DNA from: Rutidosis leptorrhynchoides
Taxonomy: Eukaryota > Streptophyta > Magnoliopsida > Asterales > Asteraceae
Length of the DNA stretch: 64,000 nt
Assembly: GCF_046630445.1 (NCBI RefSeq)
Contig: NC_092338.1
Coordinates: 149,406,501-149,470,500 of the forward strand
Direction of reading: 5' to 3'
Shown here: positions 32,961-45,803 of the stretch, one piece after another
Layout of the letters: each line of letters opens with the position of its first letter
How positions within the stretch are numbered: position 1 is the first letter of the stretch
The notes under the pieces: generated by a model
Databases searched by the model: none
Seen by the model: only the letters and a program-made list of their open reading frames with translations
Told to the model about the DNA's origin: nothing
Translations under genes and position numbers: made by a program

Positions 32961-35911
32961 TGTGACGCCCCGCACAAAACCATCGTGTACGGATTGTCAA
33001 CAACAGGATCATTACAAGGCCAAACATTATATGTTGTTTGAAAACCAGTTTTGCATTCATGAAAAGATAGCATTTTACAAAAGATAATGTGCTTGCTATG
33101 AATAGAAGCGTTTACACAAGTATGTGACCCAAAGGTCGTTACAAAGCCATTGTTTGAAAATAATGTAAGTTACGAATGTAAAATAAAAGTTTCATGATTG
33201 AGACATCTCTAAGTAATTCAGCGGAAATCTAACACAGCAGGTCCGTAACAGCATGTCTATAACACCAAGACAGCAAGTCTAACAGCGGAAGCAACAACGT
33301 CTAAGCACCTGAGAAATACATGCTTAAAAGTCAACACGAATGTTGGTGAGCTATAGTTTGTTTGTAATCAGTAATGTAATGTAGGCCACGAGATTTCAGT
33401 GCTTCAACCAGCATTTTAAATCAGTATTTCAAATCAGTATGATAAAGTATATGCTTATCCGTGGGCACCCGATAACTAACTTAACGTAATATTACCCCCT
33501 AAAAGTACACTTGGCGAGTGCGTAAGTTTACGAAGTATTAAACACCCGTTAAATGCTAGCGCGACTAGCCCGAGTGGGGATGTCAAACCCTATGGATCCA
33601 TATCTAAGATTCGCGTTCACCTGTTCAAAAACCAATGACTAAACGTTACCGAGCTAAGGGGAAAGTTTATGCCGTTGTATAACCCACACATATATAAAGT
33701 TTAAGTACTCATGCCTAGTATATAAAACGTAAAAAGCGCATGTATTCTCAGTCCCAAAGTAGTTAAAGTAAAAAGAGATGCTATAACTCACAGTGTATAA
33801 GCAGTAAAAGTTGGTACGGAAAGTATGGAAGTAGTAAGTCGGTCCGAAAGGTCGTCAACCTAAGTAAAAGGTCACTAGGTCAGTATGTTGTCCCCATAAG
33901 TTTAAAAGTACATAAATTAAGTTTAAGTGTCATCGTCATCATTCATCATCATAAAAGCTAAGTAAGTTTCACAAGAATAGAGATCGAAATAATAGGCTGA
34001 CTTCGGTCAGATTCTACGACCTCTATACAAAACGAAAAGACGTATATTCAGTGGCTATGGCTCCGTATATGAGTCCTCTAATGGCTGACCAATTTTCAGA
34101 ACCTAACTCGTCTTCGTTTGACCGTGGTGACGGTTTAAGGGCGAGTAGGTCAGAAATTTCAGCACAACGTTACAACGGCGTAGTGACTTTCGGAGGGCTA
34201 TAAATCCTAAACCGTATGTTGGATTAAGTCGAGGCCTAAACGAAAAGTCATCTACTCGAAACAAAATAACTGAAAATCAATTTTACAGAAGTCTAGGAAT
34301 CTGATCATATCCCGAAAAACAGTAAAAAAGTGCTCCGGTGGGGTTCTTAGTGCTTGATGCTCATAACGGTTCTCATCCTTGATGCTTGTAGCTTCAAATG
34401 TACAACTCATTGATGGGTTGGCATCACTTTGACCAAGATTCTACCATCAACACACAATATGTCAAGACCAAGTAAGAATACAACTCATTTAAGAGTCTTA
34501 GATGGATGATGAACCAATGTTACATCATATCCTTAGTCTTAACACAAATACAAGTTCCATTTACAACTAAAGCTACAAACTTTACTTCAATTAAACAAGT
34601 ATGAACATAATCTAAATCAAATAAGGTGATGGAACCCTAAGCTAGAGAGTATGGATCCTTTTCACACAAGTTATAAGATTACAAAGCTAGAAAGCTTGAA
34701 CCTTTGGTGTTCTTGAAGACCTTGAAGCATAAAGCTTAGATCTTTAAGTTACATGAAGACCATAAACACAAGTTTTGATCTTTATAACAAAGTAATGAGA
34801 TCATAAGTTAGAAAACTTAGATCCAACAAAAGATATGAAGATTCAAGCTAGAAAGCTTGCATCTTAGTTGTTCTTGAATATCTTGAAGCATAAAGCTTGG
34901 ATCTTTAAGTTACATGAAGATTACAAACACAAGTTTGAATATTTATAACAAAATAACAAGATTAAAGTTAAAAGATTTAAATCTACAAAGTAGGTGAAGA
35001 TTCAAAGCTAGAAAGCTTGAATCTTCCATGTTCTTGAAGGATTCAAATCCATGTTTGAATCTACAAGATGTAATCATGATCAAAGCTAAAAAGCTAGATC
35101 CTTAGATGATGATGATGATCACGTGAATGGGGAAGGAAAGAAGAAGAAGAAAAATCAATTACTTACACTTTTTAGAGAAAGAAAGACTAGAGAAAGAATT
35201 TGAGAGTAAGTGTGTGTGAAATGAAAAAGAGAGCAAGTGTAAAATGGATGGAATAAGACTTGTATTTATAGGTGGTGAGGAGGTGGTGGTGTCTCAAAAC
35301 CGTGGTTTTAAGGGGGGACAAGGGGGACAAACTTTTGCTTTTTGGTTAATGGTTGTCTAAAGTTGGTGCTTATGTTAGGATCCCATGCAACATTAAGGAT
35401 AATACTTGACAAAAATGCTAGCATGTTCCCTATAATAAATGGGCATTTGTCTTACTTATTAATGGGTCACTAGTTACTTATAATTGGACTAATTAAATAG
35501 TCCACTAACTAGTGTAGGGTGGGCTAAAGTCCAATAAGGTAGAAAGTTCAACAAGACTAACTAGTGTGCTCTAGTAAATTACTAAGGGTAATTAAGCAAC
35601 TAAAAACCCAAGTAATTGTTATTATAAAATAACAATTAGTATTTCGAAGTCATAATATTCCAATTATGACCAAAGTTAAACGTGTACACAGTACGCGGTT
35701 CTTTTTAAACGTCAAGTGATACCAACGGTCATAAAGGCTTTCGGGGATCAAGTTAAGTACCCTACGTACTTAAAGGCACGTTTTAACATATAAACAAAAG
35801 TAATCCACATGTAGTAAGATCCCAGAGTATAATATAGCTCAGTATGCATAAATACGCAGTTTCGTGAAAGCACAAAGTACAAAAGAAAGTCGAAAAAGCC
35901 GGGTCGTTACA
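32961..35911 (-). repeat. 3' LTR of element D, 2951 bp
   Basis: TG...CA ends; minus-strand start TGTAACGACCCGGC. The second LTR copy is not in the window. It contains a tandem repeat at 34685-35045. Confidence 0.82.
34685..35045. repeat. Tandem repeat, about 160-bp unit, 2.2 copies, in LTR D
   Basis: AGCTAGAAAGCTTG starts units at 34685, 34846 and 35006, each followed by a TTCTTGAA...CTTGAAGCATAAAGCTT segment in the first two. Copies differ by about 15% by eye. Confidence 0.85.
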
Positions 35912-35949
35912 TTACCCACCTGTTAAAGAAAATTTCGTTCTGAAATTTT
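35912..35949 (-). other. Polypurine tract and hairpin of element D
   Basis: The minus strand reads CTTTAACAGGTGGGTAA against the LTR. AAAATTTC (35929-35936) and GAAATTTT (35942-35949) form an 8-bp stem, the same arrangement as in element T at 1770-1788. Confidence 0.7.
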
Positions 35950-38728
35950 GAGGAGTGACCAACAATGGTACCGTGTTTGAACAAGAAGGAGCGTATCAAA
36001 GTTCCGAGGGACTCGTGAGCTCAGAAGTGAGCTATTTACCTTTAAAGGCACTTGGGCATATAAAAGTAAGAATAGGTATATGCCATTAATTAAGTCTTTT
36101 GTCCTAAGAGATCAACAATTTGGTTTCGTTTCTTGCTAACACGAATATGTCATCCGAATATATACCCACAAAAGGAAAGATGATGTTTTTACCCTACAGG
36201 CATTTTCAGTAAGCTGGATGCATGAAATACACCATGAATGTTACTAAACTTATCTAAAACTTTGAGCGCTTATGTCGCAATACAAGGCTGACAGGTAGAA
36301 TGGAAAACATGGTGATCATAACCATGCGATTTGATGTCTGGATAGTGTTAGCCACGGATTTTACTAACCCCTAGATTTCGGAAGGAGACCATAGGCATAA
36401 AGAACCCAATATTTAAGAACGTTTCCTTTGACTAAATGAATTGAAATTTTAGCTGAAAGTGACTAATCGGACTTATTTGCAATGCAAGCCATAATTATCT
36501 ATAATGTCTTCAGGACGGTCTGGACGAACAATGAAGGATATCGCCTTAGTTTACCATACTGCAGGTGAACTTGTCCTTAGATGGAATGAAAGCACAGTTC
36601 CATAATGTAACTTTATCCTTTCAGTTACATGTTGAGGTTAGGGTTAACATTAACTAGAACAACATATAGTTGCAACCAACGAGGGAAGGAATGTGTAGAG
36701 TAACCATATCCGTGTTACAGACGTTTTAAGCAGTCCCTTCCAAGAGGATACCAAGATTCATAGATTCTTAAAGCATTTTATACTACATTTCCGAAAGAAA
36801 ATCGCACGAAAGGTGTAATCTTGGAACGAGAGTGAACTCTTCGAGCGGATTGATCCGAATTTATCCTTATACTTATGGGGATGCATGGATGAGAAGATAT
36901 GTGAACCCTTGGTCATAAAGAACGGTTTACTCTAAGTGAAAAGAATCTCAAAAACGATTCCTTGTACCTCAACCTACTGATTCATCAGCCCGCATTTTTG
37001 CCATGTCTAACCTTAAAAGGAACATTTTACGAGCGCAAAGACTTTCTAACAAATTTTATAAATCTGCCACCCAAAGTGGCTCAAGTGTTTTTAACAAAGA
37101 TTTTAATAGTAAGCTTCATCCCTAACGGAGGGCGAGAAGAAATGTGATCCCTACATGGTGTAGTCTAATACGAAAACCTTTAATAAAATCAACCGAGGAA
37201 GTTTTGAAAAACCTTTAAACGTTTGATGCGACAACATAAATGGAACGAAGTTCTTGGTAAATTTAGAAGTATGTATAATGAGTACCATTTTGCACAAAAT
37301 TATTTGACTTAAAACAACTCAATAAAGGAGCGATTTTTAATTATCTTGAAGGTATAACTTAGTATGTACTAACCCAAAATAAGTAAGTGTAAATTTATAC
37401 ATATATGATTTTATAAATCGCGTAAGTTATAGAATAGTTTTTAGTACTTTCATTTGTCCATAAATCTCGTGAGGACCGCACAAATAAGCAACGTGTAAAA
37501 TCAACGTGTAAAAATTTTGATAAACATAGTTTTTTGTATTTCAGAGGTTACGAGTTGAAAAAGGTCGAGTGAAAAATCTTTGAATCATCGGTTGACATGT
37601 TACTAGGTAATGAAAACTAATGAATTAAATGTAGTTTTGATGATTATCAGGAACTTAAGTCTTTGGCCCAAAAATATTCACGTGCGAAGCCGTTGCTAAA
37701 AAGTGAGGTATGAAGGATAGAGCATGAGGATGAGAAGTTAATCGCTTCTTGATTTTGCAAGATGCCAAACATGTTATGACTAATATTAAAGTCGGAATAC
37801 TGATGGTGTTAATATCACTAAATGAGAATCCCTTGGAATAAGTCAGGACTTAGAGTTACGTAAGAAGGAACATCGTTCCAACAGGTGTGGAAAATAAGAT
37901 CCTTGGGGTAACGCAATAATTTCGGATGGTTTAAGTGTTAGTGGATGCCCGAAGGCTCTGCATGACGTGGTAGTAAGTGCCTTCATCACATACACACACA
38001 CACATACACACACACACACACACACGAATCTCTCAATTTCGTCGGTTGTGAAGTCTTCATGATGACTTGGATACGAATAAGCAACGAAAAAAAAAGTTTA
38101 TATAATAAGGAACGAAAAGTTTATAGAAATCGTTTTAGGTTACAATGTAAGAAAAGAAACGAAGTTCTTAGTAAACTGGAGTTATGTACAACATGTACTG
38201 TTCTAAGTAACATATCTTTCGAATAAAAGAATGGATTTGTAAAAGTGAAAGTAAAATTTCATGTGTACTCGTAAAAATAAGTAATTATTTACTTTAACAT
38301 ATACGGTTTCTAAAATTTGTATGAATGACAATAAAATAAATTTATTTTTATAAAACTTTGAGAGGATCGCACAGTAAAATAGTGTGTGTAAAATTTTGGC
38401 AAACAAAATTTTCATATTTCAGAGGCTACAAGTTGGAAAAAGCTTCATGAGTAAAAGATTTTTGAAAATTTCAGGTGATTTTTGAGGTAATGAAAACTAT
38501 TGCATGTAAATGTGGTTGATGACTATTAGTAGGGCATAAGTCCTTTGACCAAAAATTCTTAAGTGTGAAGTTGTTGCTTATAAGTGAGGTACGAAAGGGA
38601 GAGTATGAGGATGAGAATTAACCTCTCATTGATTCGGAAAATTTTGAACTGGTATGACTAATATCAAAGTAAGAAAGATGATGGTGTGATTATCACCGAA
38701 CAAGGAATCTCTCAGAATAAGTTAGGAT
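35950..38728 (-). other. Element D rearranged interior, no coding match
   Basis: Normally pol would lie here, but no RT or RNase H similarity is seen on either strand. It holds two diverged direct copies of a module of about 600-640 bp (about 37230-37870 and 38155-38750). The (CA)n tract at 37987-38025 lies between them. Confidence 0.6.
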
Positions 38729-38750
38729 TTAGAGTTGCGTAAGAATGAGT
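37230..38750. repeat. Diverged direct duplication of a 0.6-kb module in element D
   Basis: Shared landmarks in order: ACGAAGTTCTTGGTAAA/ACGAAGTTCTTAGTAAA, GTGAGGACCGCACA/GAGAGGATCGCACA, TTTCAGAGGTTACGAGTTG/TTTCAGAGGCTACAAGTTG, GAGGATGAGAA, GACTAATAT and AGTTACGTAAGAA/AGTTGCGTAAGAA. The copies differ strongly, so the duplication is old. Confidence 0.75.
37987..38025. repeat. (CA)n microsatellite
   Basis: CA repeat with two TA interruptions, between the two copies of the D module. Confidence 0.9.
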
Positions 38751-39163
38751 ATCAAATAAGATTCCTGGCTAGTCCTTAAGATAGAATTTGAATTGCCGAA
38801 GTGACGGAATACAATTTCCTTTATGCATCGTCGTGTAAGTTTGTCCATTGTATCGGTTTCTTTCATGGCTAAAAAGTGAGCAGATTTGGTGAGGCGATCA
38901 ACGATAACCCAGATAGTGTCATAACTGCTAATGTTTTTGGTAGCTTCGGGATGAAATCCATTGTCATCCCTTCCCATTTCCATTGTGGGATCTCGGGTCG
39001 TTGAAGTAACCCAGATGGCTTTTGGCTCACCATTCTCGCGAGGTATACGAATAATCTTCTTACTATAAATAACTTTCGCTTTCATCTTTGAAAGCCAGTC
39101 CGTTCCCAGTATTTCATCAAAACTTCCTAACTTGATGAGTATTAGGTTAATCCTAAAGTCCAT
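38729..39163 (-). pseudogene. Element D protease end fused to integrase fragment
   Basis: The first third (MDFRINLILIKLGSFDEILG, then [15 protein letters not shown]) matches the part after the protease active site in element T. The middle is out-of-frame integrase leader, and then [20 protein letters not shown] is the integrase core as in T. RT and RNase H are missing between them, so this is an internal deletion product. No catalytic protein could be made. Confidence 0.82.
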
Positions 39164-40893
39164 TCTAACTTTTACATCAAGCTTCCTGACTTGATGGGTG
39201 TTAGGTTAATCTTAAGGTTCATTCCAACCAAATTTTATCGTACTACCGTGAAAAATTCTATCAATCTTCTCAGATAACATCTGCTTGTGCGTAGGTAACT
39301 AATCATTTCCACTACTACTTTAAAACTTCCAAGTTTTGCTGACATGAGGTCATCTCCAAATGACCCACCTGTTAATTTTAAGGTACTACCTTAAATTATT
39401 CCTCTATCTCTGCCAGCTTACCATTAGCTTGTCCTATAGAATTACTTAACTCTCATGGTTGTTAATGGCTTATTAGTCATAACACTAAGGTTTTTAGATA
39501 TAAGGTTTCTATCGCTCTAGTAGTAAATAACTCCGAGACAATAAAACGTTGTGACGAAACGTACCCTAACTAAAATCAGGATTCCATGCAAGTTCCCATA
39601 GTTGAGATAACGATTGCTCTACCACAAGTAAGTCCAAAGTTTTTCCTATCTGAGAACTTTTTCCTTAAGTATCCAGGGTGTCTATATTTATAACAAATTT
39701 TTAGGTTATCAATTTTGCAATCAAGGCCCTTCTTGTACAGTATCTGGGCTAAGTGGTTATTCTTTCCTTACCTCTAACAGACCATAATGCGTATACTCAA
39801 GTGGTTCCTACCAAAATTTTCTTTGAATCACTTCATATTCCTTATATAGTAGCATTGGGACTTCTGCATGATTTACTTCAATATAATCACGCTGGCCTGG
39901 CGTCATTATACTGTACTAAATCATGCGTTCATTCCAATATCACTCCATATGGTCAATGTAACGTGATCACTTCCAGTTCTACTCAATTTCATCTAACGGT
40001 GCTTTATCTATGCTATCTCAAAACAAAATCTACATAATTAATCTCACAGTTTCTCGGTGTGGGTGCGTAGGTTCCGTAGGTCATGCACCAATGCCTAAAT
40101 GTCCCGAAATTTCTTCAAAATGTTCGGGTTCAGGTAACGTCGTTAGGTTCCTTTCTAGAAATTCAATTTGGGTCTCGTGTTGAGTTGTACATGTAGCAAG
40201 TAGTAATACGATATGTTTTGAGGCGACTCCCAAGTCTTTGGGTATGGCTGAGCATCAGTGGAAGACACTATGACCTTGTGAAAGGAGATGCCTTCCCGAC
40301 TTCTCCAATGCCTAAGAGTGTTAGGGACCTAAGTCCAGAAGTGTCGTTAGATCATCGATTAGTGGTGTAGAATGAAGGAGATAAGCGACGGTCATGAAAG
40401 CGTACGGGATACGAGTCAACTTGCGGAAACTGAACAACCTTCTGATGTTCATACGTTGTACGTAGCTAATTAGAGTGAGCTCGGGGTGCGGTTACTCCGA
40501 CAAGTCCTCACATATCTCCTTCTCCGAGGATCAACTTTAGTGGACGAGTAATCCGAGGGGGACTCCTCCTAGATTGCGTGAAGTAATGTTTCGGTCTCTG
40601 GAACGGTGGAACAGTAGTAACAGGTGGATTACAATACTAGTCATCAGGGTTAGACGTGTGGGAAAAAGGTTCAGAAAAACATCTGAACTAGGAAAGATAA
40701 GTTTTTCCAAGTCGGTACAGCGGATAGCAGACGGGTAGCTAGAGCGTAATCAGGCATAATAACTACAGCAGTCTAGATCGTCTACAGCAGTACATAGCAT
40801 GGCAGTAATAACAGTATGAACAGAAGTATCATGCAAAAAGCAGATAGTAGCATGCATTAGTGAGAATAAGCAAAAGCATACAACAAGTTTACA
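39164..40893 (-). pseudogene. Element D degenerate gag region
   Basis: Position and a decayed zinc-knuckle-like reading near 39660-39710 (CYKYRHPGY on the minus strand) suggest the remains of gag and protease. A short tandem duplication of about 59 bp sits at 39116-39230 over the protease remnant. No open frame longer than about 90 codons carries a known domain. Confidence 0.4.
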
Positions 40894-41010
40894 TAGCAGT
40901 AAAAGGAAACGGTAGCATGCAGCAAGTTCATACAGCAGTAAAAGTAAACAGTAGCATGCAGTAAGACCATATAGCAGTAAAAGTAAACAGTAGCATGCCG
41001 TAAGTTCCGC
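40894..41010. repeat. Tandem repeat, 39-bp unit, three copies
   Basis: Units begin at 40894, 40933 and 40972 with TAGCAGTAAAAG or CAGCAGTAAAAG and contain GTAGCATGC. Confidence 0.88.
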
Positions 41011-43474
41011 AGAAACAAGTAAACAAGCAAGTTGTAGATTAGTCCTATTAGTGAATCCTACTCGGACTGGTCTAGACTCACTAATGCAACCTAATTCCCT
41101 ACTGTGACGACCCGGAAATTTTTGACCAAATTTAAACTTAATCTTTATATGATTTCGACACGATAAGCAGAAGTCTGTAATATTGAAATCTCAAAAAAAA
41201 AAAAAAAAAAAAAAAAAAACTTTGAACTATGTTCATGTAATCATTTACCCTTAGACTGCTCTCGACGATTCACGAACTATTAACTGTAAATAGAAATGTA
41301 TATATAAATAATTATACATTATAAATTAAACCATTATGTGATTTAGTTAACTAAAGATAATGTAAAGTTTATTACTTAAAACTGTATAGTTAATTATTGA
41401 GAGTATATTGAAACTAAATAAATTAGAACATAATTAACAACGTTAACAAAGTATTAAATGTATACCTTGAGTTTATTTGTTTCAATATATATAACTAATA
41501 TACTTATTATGTAATAAAATTTAATAAATAAAACATAATTATAGATATAGTAATTTAAAAATGAAGGTATATGAATTCTATACATAAATATTATTATATG
41601 TATATTGTAATATATATAAAAGATATAAATATTAAATATTCAAATGAGTGACATAATACAGAATATTATATATATATTGTGTGTGATCACAAATTAAAAA
41701 TATAATTGTATACTAATATTATTGTTACTTCATTGTTATTAATATTAATACTAATGCTAATATTAATATCAGTATTACTAATATTACTTTATAAGATATT
41801 TTGATATGAAATTGATAAGACTAATATGTTATAATTACTAAAAATTATCATTATCATTACTAATATCATTATTATTATAATTAGTAGAAAAATTATAATT
41901 ATTATGATTATTATTATTATTACCAAAAAAAAAAATTATACATCTTAATTAAAATTTATCATTACTACTTTTATCATTAATTTTATTATTGGTATTATGT
42001 TGATTATTATTATTATTAATATTATTAATATTAGTATTCTTATTAATTCTAATATTAATAAATGTATTATTATTATAAATGAAATTATATCTAATTATTA
42101 TAAATATCAGATGTATATATTAGAGCAGTTACGAGTTATTGAATTAGTTTACAGATCACTTTCAACTTTACAAATTTTGATTTCTTGTTAAAATACAGAT
42201 ATCGAATCTATAGAATCGTAATCAGTTTCCTTTTCTGTTTGTTTTATTTATTTTTTTCTTCATCCTTCTGCTCACGAATGAAGAAGCTGTCGACACCTTT
42301 AAGCTATAAAACAAACGAGTGCTAGCTGTATTTTGACAATCATCCAAATCTTAATCTTCATTATTAATTACCACTTAATCTCTATAAGATCTTCTGTTAA
42401 CATAATTCGAAGGAGAAAATAGATATTCAATTCCAAAAATTGAAGCAACCGTCTCTCTCTACTCTCTCTCTACATATATTTTTTATTGCTTCTCGTGGAA
42501 ACCCATGAACACCAAACCAAAAACATTCGACATAAACCACATACACCCACTTGTTTTCCGGTTTCCTGCAACCCGAACACCACCATCCTCACATGAAATC
42601 GAAAACCACATGGATTTTTAATGCTAATATACTACTTCGGGTTATTACTGCGACAAATACTGCTTTGTTCCAACCATCACCAATAAAAGACCACATTGCT
42701 ATCATTCTTTGTTCCTTCTATTTATAGCTGCGGCTATACAGCTTCTTTGAACAACACCACTACCACTACCAATTACCATCACCTTACTTGAACTAATACT
42801 TGCTCCTATATCCTGTTTTCTCGAAACCCAAAAACGAAATCCATTTGTTTTGCAGCCATGAACTAACCCCGAACACAACCGCTACTTTTGTATTAATATT
42901 CCTGTTTTGGTTCTCTAAATTATCACCATCATGGCTACAACAAACCCACCTTCATTTCTCTCACTCTTCTCTCCTTTTCTTCGATCAAGAACCACCTTCC
43001 ATCTTTTTCAATTTAAGCCGTCACCATTTATCCCTCCTTTCCTTTCTCTCTCTCCCAAACGTTTACAGTAACGTGAATATTTTGATTATGATGAAAACAT
43101 GTTAAATGCAAAGTGAGCGGGTATCTTTTTATGGCAGACAAACTCTACCTCACACCCTCGAGTGAGGGAGATGATAATAATAAATCATGATAGAAAATGA
43201 TGATGATTAGATTAGTAAGATGATGACGATATAAGATATTAATAAGATTTTATGATTATGATTATGGTAATTTTGATAATAATGATGATGATGATAACAA
43301 TTGGGTTAATGATGATAGAAGATGATTTCGATGATGATGATGTCAGTTTATGATAAACGTAATTAGAAGATGGATGAATGATGATAAGTGAAGTTGTGTT
43401 GATGATAATGGTAGAAGTTAAACAGTCCCATACGTGTTATATAAATTATCGAGCGAATTAAAATCAGAAATAAA

Positions 43475-43543
43475 AGAGCAGTTCAATGGTTGAGCATGTG
43501 TGTGTTCATTCGAGAGGTCGCGGGTTCGAACCCGGGCAGTGGC
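43475..43543 (+). other. tRNA-derived (SINE-head-like) segment inside LTR E
   Basis: The sequence has a D-arm-like TTCAATGGTTGAGC, then a perfect T-arm CGGGTTCGAACCCG with the Pol III box B GGTTCGAACCC at 43523-43533. No 3' CCA-side acceptor stem pairs with the 5' end, so it is not a working tRNA gene. It is followed by a T-rich stretch and the TTA microsatellite, which would fit a SINE tail. Confidence 0.6.
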
Positions 43544-43589
43544 GTTTTATTTTTAGAGCTCCTTTCTTCAAAGGTTGTACTCTTTTATT

Positions 43590-43618
43590 ATTAATTTTAT
43601 TAATATGATTATTATTAA

Positions 43619-43695
<77 letters not shown>

Positions 43696-43850
43696 TTGTT
43701 GTTATTATTATTATTATTATCATCATTATTATCATTATTATTATTACTATCATTTTCATAATAATTATTATCATTATTATATTTATTACTACTATTAACA
43801 TTAATATATTTATTAATAAGTATTATTATTAAGTATTATTAGTATTAAGA
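43590..43850. repeat. (TTA/ATT)n low-complexity tract
   Basis: Long ATT repeats with interruptions. Similar shorter tracts lie at 41880-42070 and 43900-44040. Confidence 0.92.
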
Positions 43851-44530
43851 ATTTTTATCAAAAATTAGTATTTTTATTGTAAAAATAGTACAACCTTTTT
43901 ATCTTATTATTATTACTATCATTATTAAAATTTTATATATTTTAATAAAATTATCATCTTATTATCAATACTAACATTATTATTAGTATTGTCATTATTA
44001 TCATAAACATCGTTATTATTAATACTAATCCTATTATTAATATTATAACAAATAAATATTTATTATATAAAAATATATTGGATACATATAACATAACTAT
44101 ATAATATTTTTAAAGGTATATATAAAATAAATACACTTAGTTAATTAATAAAACCTATAAAATATTAAATATAACAATTATATCACTAATAATGATATAT
44201 ATATTTATTTGAATATTATTATATGTGTTAATATACATACATTGGTATAGGTTCGTGAATCCGAGGTCAGCCCTGCATATGTTCAATATCGTCATATGCA
44301 TTTTTACTACAAAATACAGTAATGTGAGTTTCATTTGATTCCCTTTTACTCTTTACATTTTTGGGACTGAGAATACATGCGATGTTTTTACAACTGCTTT
44401 ATTAAATGCTTTTGAAATAAATTTTGAACTGTGAATACATGAAATTCTTTTATAAATATTTGATGAGATAGACACAAGCAAAACATTCCTCGAATGAATT
44501 ATTATGCAGACATAAGTTCTGCGGATTATT

Positions 44531-44654
44531 ATTGAATTATGTGGACATGATAATTGCCACCATTGAATTATGTGGACATGATAATTGCCACCATTGAATT
44601 ATGTGGACATGATAATTGCCACCATTGAATTATGTGGACATGATAATTACCACC
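44531..44654. repeat. 31-bp minisatellite, four copies
   Basis: Units start at 44531, 44562, 44593 and 44624 (ATTGAATTATGTGGACATGA...). The first three are identical; the fourth has one change. Confidence 0.95.
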
Positions 44655-45095
44655 AATTGATGTGAATGTTATGTATCGGGAGAATGAATTTTATACACAG
44701 GTTATGTATATTATATTTTGTACACGAGATATGTGTACGGTTACTAAGATTTATGAAAGATGATTTCGTACACGAGAAAGGTGTACTGTATTTAAAATAT
44801 ATCGCATGTACATTACAGGTGGGTATAGGATTCGGGCCCATTTGTACCATGCAGGATTTAAATCTTGTGGTCTATCAAAATAATGAATTTTACTCTTTTA
44901 TGATAAACTTATGAACTCACAAACCTTTTGGTTGACACTTGAAAGCATGTTTATTCTCAGGTATGAAATAAATCTCCCGCTATGCATTTGCTCATATTAC
45001 ATGGAGTCGTTCATGGCATATAGAGGTCAGAACCTCGCGATGGTACCAGATGTTATTGTATTCATTCAGGAAGATTTTGGACGGGGTATGACATG

Positions 45096-45107
45096 TGGTA
45101 TCAAAGC
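45096..45107 (+). other. Primer-binding site of element E (tRNA-Met type)
   Basis: TGGTATCAAAGC, two bases after the LTR. It differs from the TGGTATCAGAGC of T, A and B at one base. Confidence 0.85.
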
Positions 45108-45524
45108 AGTGGTCTTAGCGAACCAGGTCTTGTATTAGTGTGTCTCACTGATAGTTGTTTAGATGCATTAGTGAGTCTGGACTTTGACCGTGTCTGCATG
45201 TCAAAAGTTTTGCTTATCGTTTCATGTCAAAAATTACCTGCTTCTCATCCTTAGGAAATTACCTGCTCATTATTCTTAGTCTAGACACATCTTACTACAT
45301 TGACTGCATGATTAGTGTATAGACAAAACTCATATCTTAGCGTATCTGCTAATTCATATCTTAGCGTATCTGTTACTGTAAAACTTTGCCTGACATATTC
45401 TGTAAATCCCTCCGTAATCTACGAAATCCTTTGTTCTATATATATAGATATTCTATGTAATTAGAATACCATCCGATAGCCGGAACTCATTTCATATCAA
45501 AAATCCTTTATTCAATCGTACGAA

Positions 45525-45803
45525 ATGGAACTCATCACCAGTTCAAGTTCCTCGGATTCCGATATGGATTTCCACTCGAGCTCCAAAAGCAGTGTAACCG
45601 GAATGGATCAACCAATCAGCCATCATCAATTTTGGATGTATTGGGGATGGGTTTGTAGTCGACTTAATCAATGAAGATGAGAATAAGTCGATCCTTTCCA
45701 CCAACCGAATTCACCTCTTGGCAAAGAACCTGAAGCACTTACTGGCGAACCTGTTCAAAATACCATTTTCTCTCTCATTTTCAGAGTATCTTGTCATGAT
45801 TAT
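45525..45803 (+). pseudogene. Element E gag, first part, before the C insertion
   Basis: It starts MELITSSSSSDSDMDFHSSS and soon meets three in-frame stops clustered between about 45672 and 45690 (TGA, TGA, TAA). The same frame then continues with PEALTGEPVQNTIFSLIF up to the insertion point. Removing C and one target duplication joins it in frame to 63836 onwards. The start codon choice is uncertain because of the stops; translation could begin further on. Confidence 0.65.

Larger units (their letters stand above)
32961..41102 (-). mobile_element. Element D: degenerate Ty3-type element inserted in LTR A, 5' end outside the window
   Basis: LTR 32961-35911 (plus strand TGTGACGCCCC to GTCGTTACA) is followed by a polypurine tract and a PPT-side hairpin, then a rearranged interior with protease and integrase scraps. 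E interrupts it at 41102/41103 close to where its primer site should be. Its own 5' LTR is therefore expected beyond base 64000. Lineage is probably Tekay-like, by the similar polypurine tract and hairpin to element T. Confidence 0.8.
41103..45093 (+). repeat. 5' LTR of element E, 3991 bp
   Basis: It starts TGTGACGACCCGG and ends GGGGTATGACA just before the primer site. It is very AT-rich and contains an A27 run (41193-41219), ATT/TTA microsatellite tracts, a tRNA-like segment (43475-43543) and a 31-bp minisatellite (44531-44654). The ORFs in it are low-complexity isoleucine runs or unrecognised. Confidence 0.85.

Noticed and set aside
43475..43543. Functional tRNA gene
   Set aside because: The T-arm is perfect but the acceptor stem does not pair and the anticodon arm is poor, so I call it tRNA-derived only.
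43568..43832. Isoleucine-rich membrane-like proteins on both strands
   Set aside because: They come from the ATT/TTA microsatellite, which is open on both strands.
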